34,625 bases of DNA. Origin: Rhypophila decipiens. Lineage: Eukaryota > Ascomycota > Sordariomycetes > Sordariales > Naviculisporaceae. Where the stretch lies: contig MU858323.1 of assembly GCA_033297075.1 (NCBI GenBank), forward strand, positions 1 through 34,625, given 5' to 3'. Shown piece by piece: positions 1-9,516 of the stretch. Below the pieces are notes generated by a model, which searched no databases, was not told where the DNA came from, and saw nothing but the letters and a program-made list of their open reading frames with translations. How positions within the stretch are numbered: the stretch's first letter is position 1; each line of letters begins with the position of its first letter. The position numbers and the translations under genes were made by a program.

Positions 1-1278
1 CTAATCCCAACGACGAGACGAGACTCCACTTGGCCGATTCGAAGCATGCTTTGGATACGAAGCGATATGGAGGCCGAGCAGATTCCAGTTCCTTCGGTAG
101 ACCTTACTGCCGCACGAATTCAGCCGCAAGACTGGGCAGTATTGGTAGTCTCAGTCTACGTGGAAGGACACCCTCTTTCACAGGGCGGATAGAGCAGCGA
201 CAAAACAAGCAGTAACCATTAGAACAAGGGAAGAGCAGAATCCATATACTACAGAATTAATAGCTATAGCAACAGCCTTGAAGAACGTGTCACCTAGTGC
301 CTGTCACAGACACATTACCATTATCACGAGGAACCAGTCAGCACTGAGAGCAATAAGTCAACCACAGCGGCAATCAGGTCAAGCCACAATACAACAAATA
401 TATGGGTCGACCAAACTGCTGAACCGAAGAGGGAACTCAGTTGTCTTTCTGTGGGTACCAACAGATAGCGACTTTCCACTAGGATCCGAAGCAAAAGCAG
501 CAGCACAAAAGGCAACGAAGCGAGGGTATGCACCATATCTCCAAGTACCGCAGGCCAAGTCAACTGCGATTAGACTAGCAACGACCAAGCAACTGCGGAC
601 AAGGCTCCCAGAAGGAGTGGGAAAATTCTTCAAGACCATTGATGTGGCGCTTCCGGGCGGACATACGCACGTCCTGTACGACCAGCTGAAGCGAAAAGAG
701 GCTTGTGTTCTGGCACAACTCTGGACGGGTATGGCGAGATTGAACGGATTTCTATATAAAATCGGGGCTGCTGAATCTGACCTATGCGAGTGCGGTCATG
801 TGAGGGAAACAGTGGATCACTTTCTGCTGCGATGCATAAAATGGACGGCTCTACGAGAATGTATGCTGCAATGTACAACGACAAGACGGGGGAGTCTCTT
901 ATTCTTGGAAAAGTGCTATCGGACCCCAAAAAATGGTCACCAGTCATGAAAGCAGTTCGGGCAACGATTAAGTATGCCTTTTCAACGGGATGATTGGATT
1001 TGGACGCGCAGAGAATAGATCCATCGCAGTAAGAGAACTCGATCAAGGAGTCTTACGCAGCCTCGACCAGCAGATTCTGCTTTAGCTGCTGAAAATAGGA
1101 CGCTGAACACCTGGAGAACGCAACCTCCAATAACAAGAGGCATCGGGTGGTCTAAAGGTGAAAAAGTAGAGGGCTTGGACGAGGCAATGACAGAAATTGG
1201 ATGAACCGAATGTAGTTAGCGTGCATAGGCCCTTTAGGCTTAGTGCCTCCGGGCGAAATAAATTCCATCCATCCATCC
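1..1278 (+). mobile_element. 3' end of a degenerate Tad1-like non-LTR retrotransposon (LINE)
   Basis: From about 164 to 949 one frame carries an RNase H-like segment (NPYTTELIAIATAL near 245-280, with the expected acidic residue), then a C-terminal zinc knuckle around 783-835 (CECG...VDHFLLRC). The last coding part, DPKKWSPVMKAVRATIKYA, is in another frame at about 925-990, so there is a frameshift near 875. A further frame change lies upstream of 164. The 3' UTR runs into TTAGTGCCTCCGGGCGAAAT and then an (ATCC)n tail at about 1264-1278, as many Tad1-group LINEs end. The 5' part, including most of the reverse transcriptase, lies outside the window. The copy is dead. Family assignment rests on remembered domain patterns. 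Confidence 0.8.
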
Positions 1279-1770
1279 GTCGGCAGTGGTCCCACGGTGG
1301 GATTCCTGTATGATATGGGCATTGGTGACACTGAAAGCCGACAATCATGTAGATATCGTTACCCTGGTAGATTTGTCGCTCGATCCAGCTCTGAGTAGCT
1401 AGAAGTTTTGTCGCTTCTTTAAACCAGCTGTCGGAATTGTCAAGGACCGAAGTCAGTACACGATCTGCGATGATGTGGTGCTTGAATTTCGCGTGCTTCG
1501 AGAACAGGGCAGATACGAGAGACGTGAGACTCGACGCGAAGCCGGAGTCTGAAGTTGTCTCATGCATGCCGATGAAAGAGTCGAGATGCGAATTCATAGC
1601 CCGAGTCGGTTTCGTCCATGACGGATCGTGGTAGTTTTGATGCGGGTTGTTGATGCTTGTGGTGAAACGGCCAAGCTTAACAGCTTCTTGTGGAATGAAC
1701 CGCGATTGAATGACGTTTGGCAGCATAGTACAGTAGTCGTACACGTCGATGGCAAATGTATGGTTTCTGC
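1279..1770 (-). pseudogene. conserved fungal hypothetical gene, 3' end cut off by the LINE
   Basis: The minus strand is open from about 1770 down to the LINE junction, where reading runs into LINE antisense sequence. The visible residues are well-formed protein: SRFIPQEAVKLGRF, then NPHQNYHDP, a Ser-rich stretch, ADRVLTSVLDNSDSWFKEA, and WIERQIYQGNDIYMIVGFQ. I recall similar proteins of unknown function in many ascomycetes, often near STAND receptors, but cannot name a family. The first coding exon is not identified. The sequence stops being gene-like exactly at the (ATCC)n tail of the LINE, so I infer that insertion truncated it. No function is proposed. Confidence 0.55.
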
Positions 1771-1889
1771 AAACTGTGAATGTATTTTATGGTTATGAAA
1801 CAGAGGCCGCCAGCGGCAGCTTTTGGCCGCCAACAGATTGCACGAGTTTGGTCTATTAGTTCCAATACAGCCGCTGTCACAGAGGCCTC

Positions 1890-2399
1890 CGGAGCCACCA
1901 GCCAAGCGTAAACAGAGTCATCGAACGCCTGCCACAATGCTCTATCGCACACTTCACTTGTCACCGGTTCACGGACTACTCAGACCCTTCCAACAGCGGA
2001 TTAGTCCTGCAGAAATCCGGGGACACAGCACCGGAGGAGGACCGCCTAACGGTGCAGACGGTTTCGGAGCTTAGTCTCACGCATGCCCGCCTGGCCTATC
2101 TCTCGGCATGCTCGGCGGCAGAAAACAAAGCGCCACAATTAACAGACGAAGTAATCCATGTAGTAAGTGGATTCCAGGTGGCCGGCTTTCCTCATGTAGT
2201 GGGGTGTCTATGGCCGTCCAACGGCAGGGTATGCGTAGAGGTTGCGAGTGGATTCTATACTACGTTGCTCGGTAAAAGAGGGATGCGCTGGCACAACGAC
2301 GACGTTGCTGCGGCGCTTCTAAAGACAGTGAACATGGCTAGGGAGAATGAGAGGAACATGCCGTTGAACTGGGCGCAGTTTGTTCACTATGGGCCCTAA
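1890..2399 (+). pseudogene. CHAT-domain (caspase-like) protein, 3' fragment
   Basis: One frame open through 2399 encodes the C-terminal half of a CHAT peptidase-like domain. It contains the histidine-box segment CSIAHFTCHRFTDYSDPSNSGL near 1938-2005, then LTHARLAYLSACSAAENKAP with the putative catalytic Cys, and the ending MPLNWAQFVHYGP followed by TAA. Family members normally read HFACHG; here the glycine is arginine. Nothing recognisable as the rest of a TPR-CHAT or NACHT-CHAT protein lies upstream. The minus-strand fragment at 1279-1770 occupies that space, so the 5' part is missing. CHAT proteins in fungi are associated with regulated cell death and NLR systems; activity of this fragment is unlikely. 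Confidence 0.75.
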
Positions 2400-2875
2400 T
2401 ATCCATATAGACGTTGCGCCAGTTAGTTATCTGCTAGAAACGTCATAATTAGAACCCTTCCTGACCAACAGCCAAGAGCAATCGTTAATACCGCTATAGT
2501 CGAACATACCCTAAAATCCTCGAGGCAGCCGAAGTCACTTTTCTGAGCCCCTTGTAACTTACCTCCCCTTCGAACCTATTTCCTACTTGTAATTGTAGCG
2601 AGAGGGTGTGCGATTACCATAAGGAAGGCTTTTGTTTGCTAGATCCGCTTCTTTTATGGTTTCCAGGCCAACTAAGTGACACTTGTTTACTGCCCCTGAA
2701 AGGGACTTGGGGATATGCTGTTCCGATCTCGGCGCGAGAGCAGCATGGCTTGTCCCTCCCAGCCGAAACCAACGTGCTGTTAACCTCTGCCGGCCACCAA
2801 ATTTTCCTATGAATTTATCCAAGCACCGGCTTCGCATGGAGGGGCGATGGGCTAACCCGCAGCTGGGCCTTCGGG
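2400..2875. other. non-coding stretch after the CHAT fragment
   Basis: No convincing coding sequence on either strand. The short open frames at 2583-2880 have no recognisable motif. The last 150 bases lead into a TATA element and may be promoter sequence. Confidence 0.5.
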
Positions 2876-2882
2876 TATAAAA
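2876..2882 (+). promoter_or_regulatory. TATA box of an orphan promoter
   Basis: TATAAAA in a GC-rich context (GGGTATAAAATCCCC), followed by a pyrimidine-rich leader (TCTTCGCCCCGTCCTCC, then TTTTTCCTCC) and an ATG at 2938. This is the layout of a fungal core promoter. The reading frame from that ATG closes after four codons and unrelated repeat-like sequence follows, so the gene it served seems lost. Confidence 0.45.
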
Positions 2883-2889
2883 TCCCCTC

Positions 2890-3870
2890 TTCGCCCCGTC
2901 CTCCTCGATCCCAGTTTTTCCTCCTTACTTATTTTTTATGACCTGCACCTAGGTAGGTCGCAGGCTGTAAAGGTAGGACGCCTAACGAGGGGTTTGACAG
3001 TGACAAAAAGAGGTTGTTGTACGAGTCAGACAATACGCACACTGTTACAATAAGCAGGCTGCTCTAACTAAGAGCTTGTTGAGTGAACAAGATAGTCGAC
3101 GATGAACTTCATTGCTTGCGTGAGGAGTTCAAGAATCCTCAGACGGAGAGTCCGCAGCACTCTCCTATTATATAGGAAACTATCTAGCTGTAGTGACTGT
3201 GTACCTATGTACTAGTCCCGAGGTCCCCAGGTCCATTCTTATTGGTTGCTCCGTGGTCCCGTCCCTATGAGGGTCCCGGCCTCGGGACCTACTAGATTGG
3301 CTAATGCTGTGCTGTCTGAGGCAATCATGCATGACCCTCATGCGCCCAGCAGGGTCATGGTATTATTCTTCTCCTCTCATCCATCGATTTTCGCCTTCCC
3401 TAGCTAGTACTCCAGTACCTTGGAGAATCATCTCGTTTTCCTCACAAAGCCTCCATCCTTAACCACCAGTCGCCGTTCGTCCGGGAAACCAATCACAGCC
3501 GGTCAGAGAGGTCTTCCACTCGGCGTAAAATACGCCCGTCAGGTTCGGCAAATCGGGGACCCAGTCCCATCCCAGCCTTCCCTTCTTCTGCCCTCTACTT
3601 CCTAAAACGCTCTGAACTGCAAAGGTGGGTAGCATTACCTGGTGTTACATTCCTTCCTTCCGTTATTGTCAACTTTACCTCATCACCTTGTGCTCAGTCA
3701 GTACGTCATTTCGCGTCGCTACTACGTTCTGAACGAGGGATTTTAGCAGCAGAGCAAACATTTCTACTTCTTTCCATTTTCAACATCACTATGACTGCCG
3801 TTTGACCTTGCCCTCGGCAGGCTTTCTTCGGTTAGCAGAAGCCCCGCGAAGGCCTTTTCCAACTTGACTT
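2890..3870. other. repeat-like non-coding region, possible LTR remnant
   Basis: No gene seen. A TGTTGTACGAGTC start near 3014 and a TATATAGG at about 3170 give an LTR-like look. The GC-rich palindromic part at 3220-3350 (GTCCC/GGGAC repeats, CCTCGGGACCT, GATTGG, TGAGGCA) has a diverged relative at 29830-29920. No second LTR, primer-binding site or target duplication was found, so the LTR reading is tentative. Confidence 0.35.
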
Positions 3871-4080
3871 TTGAGCCAGCTCCATTTTTCAAGCCAGCTT
3901 ACTTTTTCAAGCCAGCTTACTTTTTCAAGCCAGCTTACTTTTTCAAGCCAGCTCGATATTTGAAGCCAGCTCCATTTTTCAAGGCAGCTTGAATTTTGCA
4001 GTTGACTCGATTTCTGCAGCCAGCTTGATTTTTGCAGCCAGCTCCATTTTTGCAGCCAGCTCCATTTTTCAAGCTAACAA
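3871..4080 (+). repeat. 18-bp tandem repeat (minisatellite), about 11-12 units
   Basis: Units of about 18 bp with consensus CAAGCCAGCTTACTTTTT. The middle units are nearly identical and the outer ones diverge (AGCCAGCTCCATTTTTC, GCAGCCAGCTTGATTTTT). The alternation of a CCAGCT core and a T-run is clear throughout. No gene spans it. Confidence 0.9.
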
Positions 4081-4113
4081 GCTCAACTTTTGCTGATTTT
4101 TGAGGTCGGCTTT

Positions 4114-4270
4114 GGCTGTGAGTTAACTTGGTTTTTACTTTGGCTACCAGTCAACTTGGTTTGTGATTTCGGCTTTAGCTGTGAGTTAACTTGGTTTTTG
4201 ACGTCAACTTGGTTTTTTATGTCAACTTTGGCTGTTAAGTTGACGTTAACAACCAAGTTAACTCACAGCC
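4114..4270. repeat. inverted repeat with perfect 20-bp arms plus a direct copy
   Basis: GGCTGTGAGTTAACTTGGTT at 4114-4133 is the exact reverse complement of 4251-4270. A near-identical direct copy lies at 4177-4196. The interior is full of variants of CAACTTGG and GTCAAC, so the whole 157 bp could fold into a long hairpin. It directly follows the minisatellite and shares its T-rich character. Confidence 0.85.
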
Positions 4271-4624
4271 ATTACAGTTCCCCAATCTCAAGGTGATGAT
4301 GAATGATAACCGGATTTGGTGGTGCTATCTGTTGAAGGAACACTTATTGGGTGTCAGCGACCCACAATAATGAGGATGCTTGGCGCTCACTCCTGTAACT
4401 ATATTATAGGGGCTCTGCCCCAACCTCTCTTGCAGTAATTAATTAACCTCTATGGCTCCAAAGATCTATATTGCAGCACTATCTACTGCAAGCCATTTCG
4501 CTTACGCCATTCTCTCAGAGAACACCGATTTCTGATGCCCTCTCACTCCGTTCCCCCATCAATACAGTGTCTCCTCAACCTTTTTTCTCGATTGAAAATA
4601 CCTACGAATGCGCAAAACGCCGAG
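4271..4624 (+). other. non-coding lead-in to a retroelement-like ORF
   Basis: No protein signal. A TATA-like TATATTATAGGGG near 4400 and a TGTTGAAGG at about 4331 could belong to a retroelement LTR or 5' UTR preceding the gag-like frame at 4625, but no paired repeat is visible. Confidence 0.3.
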
Positions 4625-5172
4625 ATGGCTACCGAAAAGCCGTCTTTCACACGCCTTGCCCGCGACTTATCGAAACACCTCGAAAAGGACGCCCGCGACC
4701 GCGATGCGTGCCTCCGAGCCGTAACCCAAGCCCTCGACGAGGGCCTCCGCAACTCCCTGGAATTGGGCTGGAAGGTCAGGTTCCGGCAACAGATCGAGTT
4801 CCCCTGTGCCCCAACTGCCTCGGTCCGCACCCTCCTACTCACACGGACTGCCCTGCGAGGCCCGTGCCAAAAGGAGAAAGGCTGGACAGACCAACCCATG
4901 AGCAAATCGCCGCCATCAAGAAGATGGGCAGGGCTACACGCAAGGAGGCGGTCGCAAAGGCCCTACCGTCAACCCCCCGACGTGCCTCGAAAGCCAAACC
5001 CCAGGCACAAGACGAGCGTGGACCAACAGTTTTCCCCCTCCCGGACCGACACAACCAAGAAGAGAGAGAAGAGACCGTTTACACCTCGGCCTGGTTCGAG
5101 GTAGCTCCCCCTCCCCCTCCTTTTGGGCCCTCTGGTAGGACCCGCCGCAAAGTGTCTGGTGTAATATTTTGA
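4625..5172 (+). pseudogene. gag/ORF1-like zinc-knuckle protein remnant, frameshifted
   Basis: An ATG at 4625 opens MATEKPSFTRLARDLSKHLE and continues as a charged helical segment to about 4780. Sense then passes to the +1 frame relative to it, which carries VPLCPNCLGPHPPTHTDCPA (Cys/His knuckle), then a basic, Ala/Lys-rich tail, and stops at 5172. Cys-rich knuckles followed by CPARP occur in ORF1 products of fungal retrotransposons, which is the basis of the call. No reverse transcriptase follows. The 3' end abuts an antisense gene-like segment without an obvious boundary. It could instead be a domesticated or unrelated low-complexity protein. Confidence 0.4.
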
Positions 5173-5833
5173 TCCTGGCTAGGATCGATGATGTTTGGGT
5201 AAGGAAGGCTCATCTCCAACATAGCTTGAGGCACATCCGCGGGGGTAGCTGCGGGCCACGAAACACTGCCCTCATTCGACTCATATTGCCCGTCAACACT
5301 ATCACCGCTGTTGAACATGGCCTCCGTAACCTCCAAATTGGTGTCAACATTCTCCTCGCTATGGATGTGAAGCTGGTGGCCAGGAGGATTGTGTTGAATA
5401 TAAGGTCGATTACCCAGTGCCACTGTAGTTAGTGGATCCACCGTGGTTTTGGTTCTGTGGTGTAACTGGCTATTGTTCCGAGTCATTTTTGAAGTACATG
5501 CTTGAGACAGGCGGTGACGAGCAAAAGGGCAGGCGGTGAGAATATGAAGGACGAAAGGATACAGTTCAATGCCTGCTATGTATTTCAAGCATACAATCTA
5601 CCGCCTGCCTACTCTGCCCACCGCCTACCAAGTACGCTCTTCAGTTTCGCACATACTTTAAAGATGAACTTCTCATCATTCACCTTCTTCCGCATTTGAT
5701 GATAGCTTTGTGCGTCGGGCTTTTTGGCCAATTGGTTGTGCAGAATTGCGGCTCTTCTATGCCGCGACTTTGCAGCATCATGAAGAGATTTCAGAACATC
5801 AGGGTGAAAGGACTGGGCTGCTTTTGGTGTCAT
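5079..5833 (-). CDS. possible two-exon hypothetical protein, 3' end uncertain
   Basis: From ATG at 5833 the minus strand encodes a basic helical segment (MTPKAAQSFHPDVLKSLHDA...) to about 5630. A GTAGGC...CATAGCAG intron of about 56 bp would connect it to a second open segment with natural composition (TEAMFNSGDSVDGQYESNEG). The last 30 codons are antisense to the gag-like remnant, so the true 3' end may have been lost to a rearrangement near 5165. I do not recognise the protein. Splice sites are guesses and an artefact is possible. Confidence 0.3.
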
Positions 5834-6983
5834 GATTAGAGAGTGAGATTCAGCCTTTCAGATCGCTGAATAAACGGAGTCACATGAAGAGACAATGAAA
5901 GGACAAGAATGAGCATTGTTTGTGTAATTATGCTACGGCAAAGACGGGAGGGAGGCATGCAAAGATGAGGGACTGTGAGAGAAGGGGGGGCGGTTTGGTG
6001 AGGTTAGAGGAAAGGGGCAAAGGAGAGATATTTACGACAACCAAGAACGCAAAAGAGGTAGTCCCAACCATGGGAGGATATGACGGTTTAATAGAAATAT
6101 CAACAGGGTTAGGAAGACGCCCCTAGTGGATGTAGAGTGTGGGATTGTGAGCACAAGCGAGCAGCCCGGCCCGCTTAAAGCGGCGCTAAAACCCACCGAA
6201 TCCGGCGGCTCAAGCTGCAACACTCAGCTTTATTGTAATATAATATTTACAATACAGCATTGCCAAGCCTATTAATGGATATTACGTTCTATAAGAATCG
6301 GATCCTAAGTAGACTTAATTAGGAAATTAAGATTATAGGTGAGCTATAACTTGAGAATATTTAGCGGTAAACTATTCTAGTTATATATGAGCGTGATGAG
6401 GCTTATATGCGAGTGGCGGTCAGGCTAGGCTTTCTGATGCTAAGTGCTTAACTACTCTCTTTGAGTTATTTAATTAAGCTGATTCGTACTTGTAATTGGG
6501 TTTCCGCGAGAAGAGGCGGTATTATGGGATACCTAAACTATGTATATGAAAAACAACTTAGCATTGAATGAAAGACCTTGGTTTTAGTCTCTTGTTTATG
6601 GTGATCCGTTGAGCTAGGCTCGCCTTATCTCCCTTATAATATGCACAAGTGGAAAGTGTTACTTGTACGCGTACGTGATTCTCCTTTAGACTTACTTGTG
6701 TTTCTGGAGGTCGTGGCTCTAAGTATTGGTAACTTGAAATATGTGGTTGGTAAGCTCCTTGCTTCGTTCATGCAGTCTTTTGGCGCGAGTATATTGCAGC
6801 TCTTGCGCTTAATTTTGCACTTTTTTTATGTCGCTTAATGTGACTGGTCCCAATAAAAGAAGCCTTATTATAGTACTTTGTCCGGATGAATTGACACTGT
6901 TTGGGAATAACCAAAGTCATATATCTAGGCTGTCTCTTCCTCGTCTGACTTGCCAGTATCCATCCAATTAACCATACCCCATC
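5834..6983. other. gene-free region with an AT-rich relic (6236-6900)
   Basis: 5834-6235 holds short purine-rich runs and nothing recognisable. From 6236 to about 6900 the sequence is AT-rich with many TTA/TAA triplets, and stops in all frames break up a faintly protein-like stretch near 6385-6440. This resembles an old, RIP-affected repeat, but I cannot name the element. Confidence 0.4.
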
Positions 6984-7235
6984 ATGTATCTCCGCAACCT
7001 CCTTCTCTTCCCTGCCTTTCTCCCAAGAGCAATCGCAGCTCTCACGCCCCAGCCAGATATCTCGGGCTCGGACTTCGACTTGACGAAGCGACAATGCGTG
7101 GACAAGTGGCCCATTGAACAGTGTGCACCTTATGTTCAAGATTGTTGGGATCCATCCATCGGACTGAGACTCAGACAGAATTGCGCAAAGACTTGTGGTA
7201 TTTGTGAGTCTTCGTATTACCGAACTAACATCTGA
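6984..7235 (+). CDS. small secreted ShKT-like six-cysteine peptide
   Basis: 83 codons from ATG to TGA. Residues 1-19 form a signal peptide (MYLRNLLLFPAFLPRAIAA). A short acidic pro-segment follows, then a dibasic KR at 35-36, a likely Kex2 site immediately before QCVDKWPIEQC. The mature part has six cysteines ending CAKTCGIC, the spacing of the ShKT fold (known from potassium-channel-blocking peptides and as a module in many secreted proteins). A potential 44-50 bp intron (donor 7198 or 7204, CTAAC, TTTAG at 7247) would remove the sixth cysteine, so the unspliced reading fits the fold better. The role is unknown: effector-like, antimicrobial or structural are all possible. Nothing shows it is a toxin. 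Confidence 0.6.
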   Translation: MYLRNLLLFPAFLPRAIAALTPQPDISGSDFDLTKRQCVDKWPIEQCAPYVQDCWDPSIGLRLRQNCAKTCGICESSYYRTNI

Positions 7236-7710
7236 CACTTCGTTTAGACTTCATCACAGTCACTGACTGAACTTGATATTCTAGGTTAACGGATCTTGGA
7301 ATATGGGTCTACGACAAGATATCTGGGATGCCTATCAGCCAATATTGTTTGGCCAGTTGGGGTACTGGAGAGAGAATAGATCACAAGACACATGCCGTGG
7401 GAGAGCCAGACACTGTTGCACTGTGGTCACGTCGAATATTGATACTCTTACTCAGACATCAATTAAGGTCATTATCATGCACAATATTCATTTTAACATC
7501 AAGGCATACCTACTATCTGCAAGAGACCGATAACGAAGAGGAAAAAAACACACCACGACACCAACGATGCTCCCTTGTCTTTGCTTAGAGAATCATCTTT
7601 ACCTCCCATCAAGGCCCCAAGTACCTAAATGGAACAGGGAAGACGGCCTCGTTCCCTCACATGATATAACAAGAACTCAGCGACTCCATACCAATCTATC
7701 TACCTACCCA
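7236..7710. other. intergenic region, nothing recognisable
   Basis: Open frames at 7303-7710 have no family motif and poor composition. This is the 3' flank shared by the ShKT-like gene and the convergent pseudogene. Confidence 0.5.
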
Positions 7711-8545
7711 TCAGTACCGATCCATAATCAACCCCGTCTTCAAGCTATCCCCCGCCAAAAACCATCCATACCCCTCCAAAAAAGTCTGTAAATCCGCACT
7801 CTTAGTACCCGCCACACTCACACTCCCCGTCTTGAACGACGCCTCCACAATATACTGGATCCCTGTACCAGCAACATCCTTAATCGGCCAAACCTCAATA
7901 TAAACATACAGCCCGCTCTAAGTGCCAATACTCCGCTTCGCCAACACCGGTCCGTAAATCCTCGACGAAGCCAGTACCCCAATTATTCCCATCCCAATCC
8001 TCGAATTTCCCCGGCGCTTTATCAATCAACATGCTCCGCGAATTTGACTAATTTGGCAGGTCCATCCCGCTATATCCGGACTTAGTAGCGGACTTCTTGT
8101 GGGAAATACTCAATGTCTTTTGGGAATATCCCCATTCAATCTGGGCATCCTAGTCTATATCCGTCGAGTCGAAACCTTCCGTATTGGCGGTGGTAAGAGC
8201 CGCGTCGATAGTGCTCGTAACAGGGTAGCGTTTCTTGTAGGTGAGTTCGAAGTCGGACTCGCCTTCGGTCTTGCGGATGCGTGGAGACCAGCCGGCGTTA
8301 TGGATTGTCTTGGAGTTTGTGTCGAGGGACTGGACGTTTATTTTTGTTACGGTTGTTGGTATGGAGAATGCGGAAAGGACGGAGGGTTTGAGTTTGTAGG
8401 AGTTGGTTGGGTCTAGGATGGCGGTAGCGTTGAGGACGAGTTTGACTTCGAAGTCGGGGACTATGTTGGATGTGGCGGATATGGGGACCGCATGGTGGGC
8501 GAGTAGTGTGAGGAGGGCTAATGGCCCTGCTGTGGTGAAGTGCAT
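7711..8545 (-). pseudogene. secreted hypothetical protein, pseudogene with three TAG stops and a frameshift
   Basis: ATG at 8545 starts a signal peptide (MHFTTAGPLALLTLLAHH...). A beta-rich sequence follows. TAG at 8150-8152 interrupts it, but the same frame resumes (DAQIEWGYSQKTLSISHKKS). A second in-frame TAG is at 8048-8050. A one-base insertion near 7965 shifts the frame (ASSRIYGPVLAKRSIGT), a third TAG lies at 7918-7920, and protein-like sense (VWPIKDVAGTGIQYIVEASF, ending LKTGLIMDRY) continues to a TGA at 7711. Repaired length would be about 275 residues. Family unknown. The consistent sense across all four lesions is the evidence for a once functional gene. Confidence 0.7.
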
Positions 8546-9516
8546 GTTTGAGAAAAGGAGATAGGGATTGAAGGGAGAAGAAGATGTGATAGCCGGATCG
8601 TGATCTCACACTCTGCGATGGCTTGATCTTTGGACAGCTGAACTGTGATGGTAATGACGTTAAAACCCGAGTGTGAAGCTTGGATCATGGACAAATTCCA
8701 GTAGTCTTATAGCTGACTCGTGGATGTTACCAGATAAACCAGCTGGTGTAGTATCAGGTCCCAAAGGAGGCCAGACCGAGTAGCTGACGGGATACTACCC
8801 AGTAGAAACGTTCCCTTAATACCACGGGGGTTTATCCAACAGCCCGGCGGTTGCGTGCTAATATTGAGCTGGTTGTACGACGATGCACACGCTACGACCT
8901 AGTTCTGTCGCTCGATGTGCACCGTGACGTCGCGCAGGAGACTAGGAATGTCAGTGGTGGCACTAACTTCCCCCATCCGCATAAATCCCGTAACACCTTC
9001 GCTCCTATTCAGCTTCTCAGAGATGCTAGCACTTTTATGTTGTCCTGTTTCGTTGACCGAGTATATGTAGGTGGTGGACACCACTTTCGCGACAGAGGTG
9101 CGGGATGCCAACATGTTCACCAGTCAGATTACCAGGTCCAGCACGTGGCCACGACCCAACGTCCCAAAAACGGGCATAGTAAAGACTCACTAATTACATC
9201 GCACTCAGCTCCCCGGGTGCATCCATATTCACCACGCGCCCTCAGCTTCAACTCGAGTTTTCTTTCTTCTACTCCATTCTGGGCTAATTACGGGGGACAA
9301 CCATTAGTGTTCGAATGAACAGAACAACTCCCAAAGTACGTGTGAAAGAAAACAAAGGGAAATTCGTGGAAATTTGAGTGACACGAGGGCCTTTACATCA
9401 TCCTGTGGAGTTAGAGAGGTTGCGCAAGGATGCTTGTCTTACATACTCCCAAATAAGAGGTCCATGGAGCGACCTTCCATCTCCTCATAATATAACCCTA
9501 GAGGAAGTGCCGAGAT
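8546..9516. other. intergenic region, nothing recognisable
   Basis: About 970 bp between the pseudogene start and the 3' end of the NLR gene. Frames at 8851-9318 (+) and 8899-9120 (-) lack motifs. The part next to 8546 is the upstream region of the pseudogene; the part next to 9516 is the 3' flank of the NLR. Confidence 0.5.

Noticed and set aside
3420..3605. 61-codon plus-strand open frame
   Set aside because: No motif, lies in repeat-like sequence and has no plausible splice partner.
4090..4296. Open frame rich in LTWF repeats
   Set aside because: It is a translation of the repeat and inverted repeat, not a gene.
8099..8416. 105-codon plus-strand open frame
   Set aside because: Antisense to the secreted-protein pseudogene, which explains its openness.
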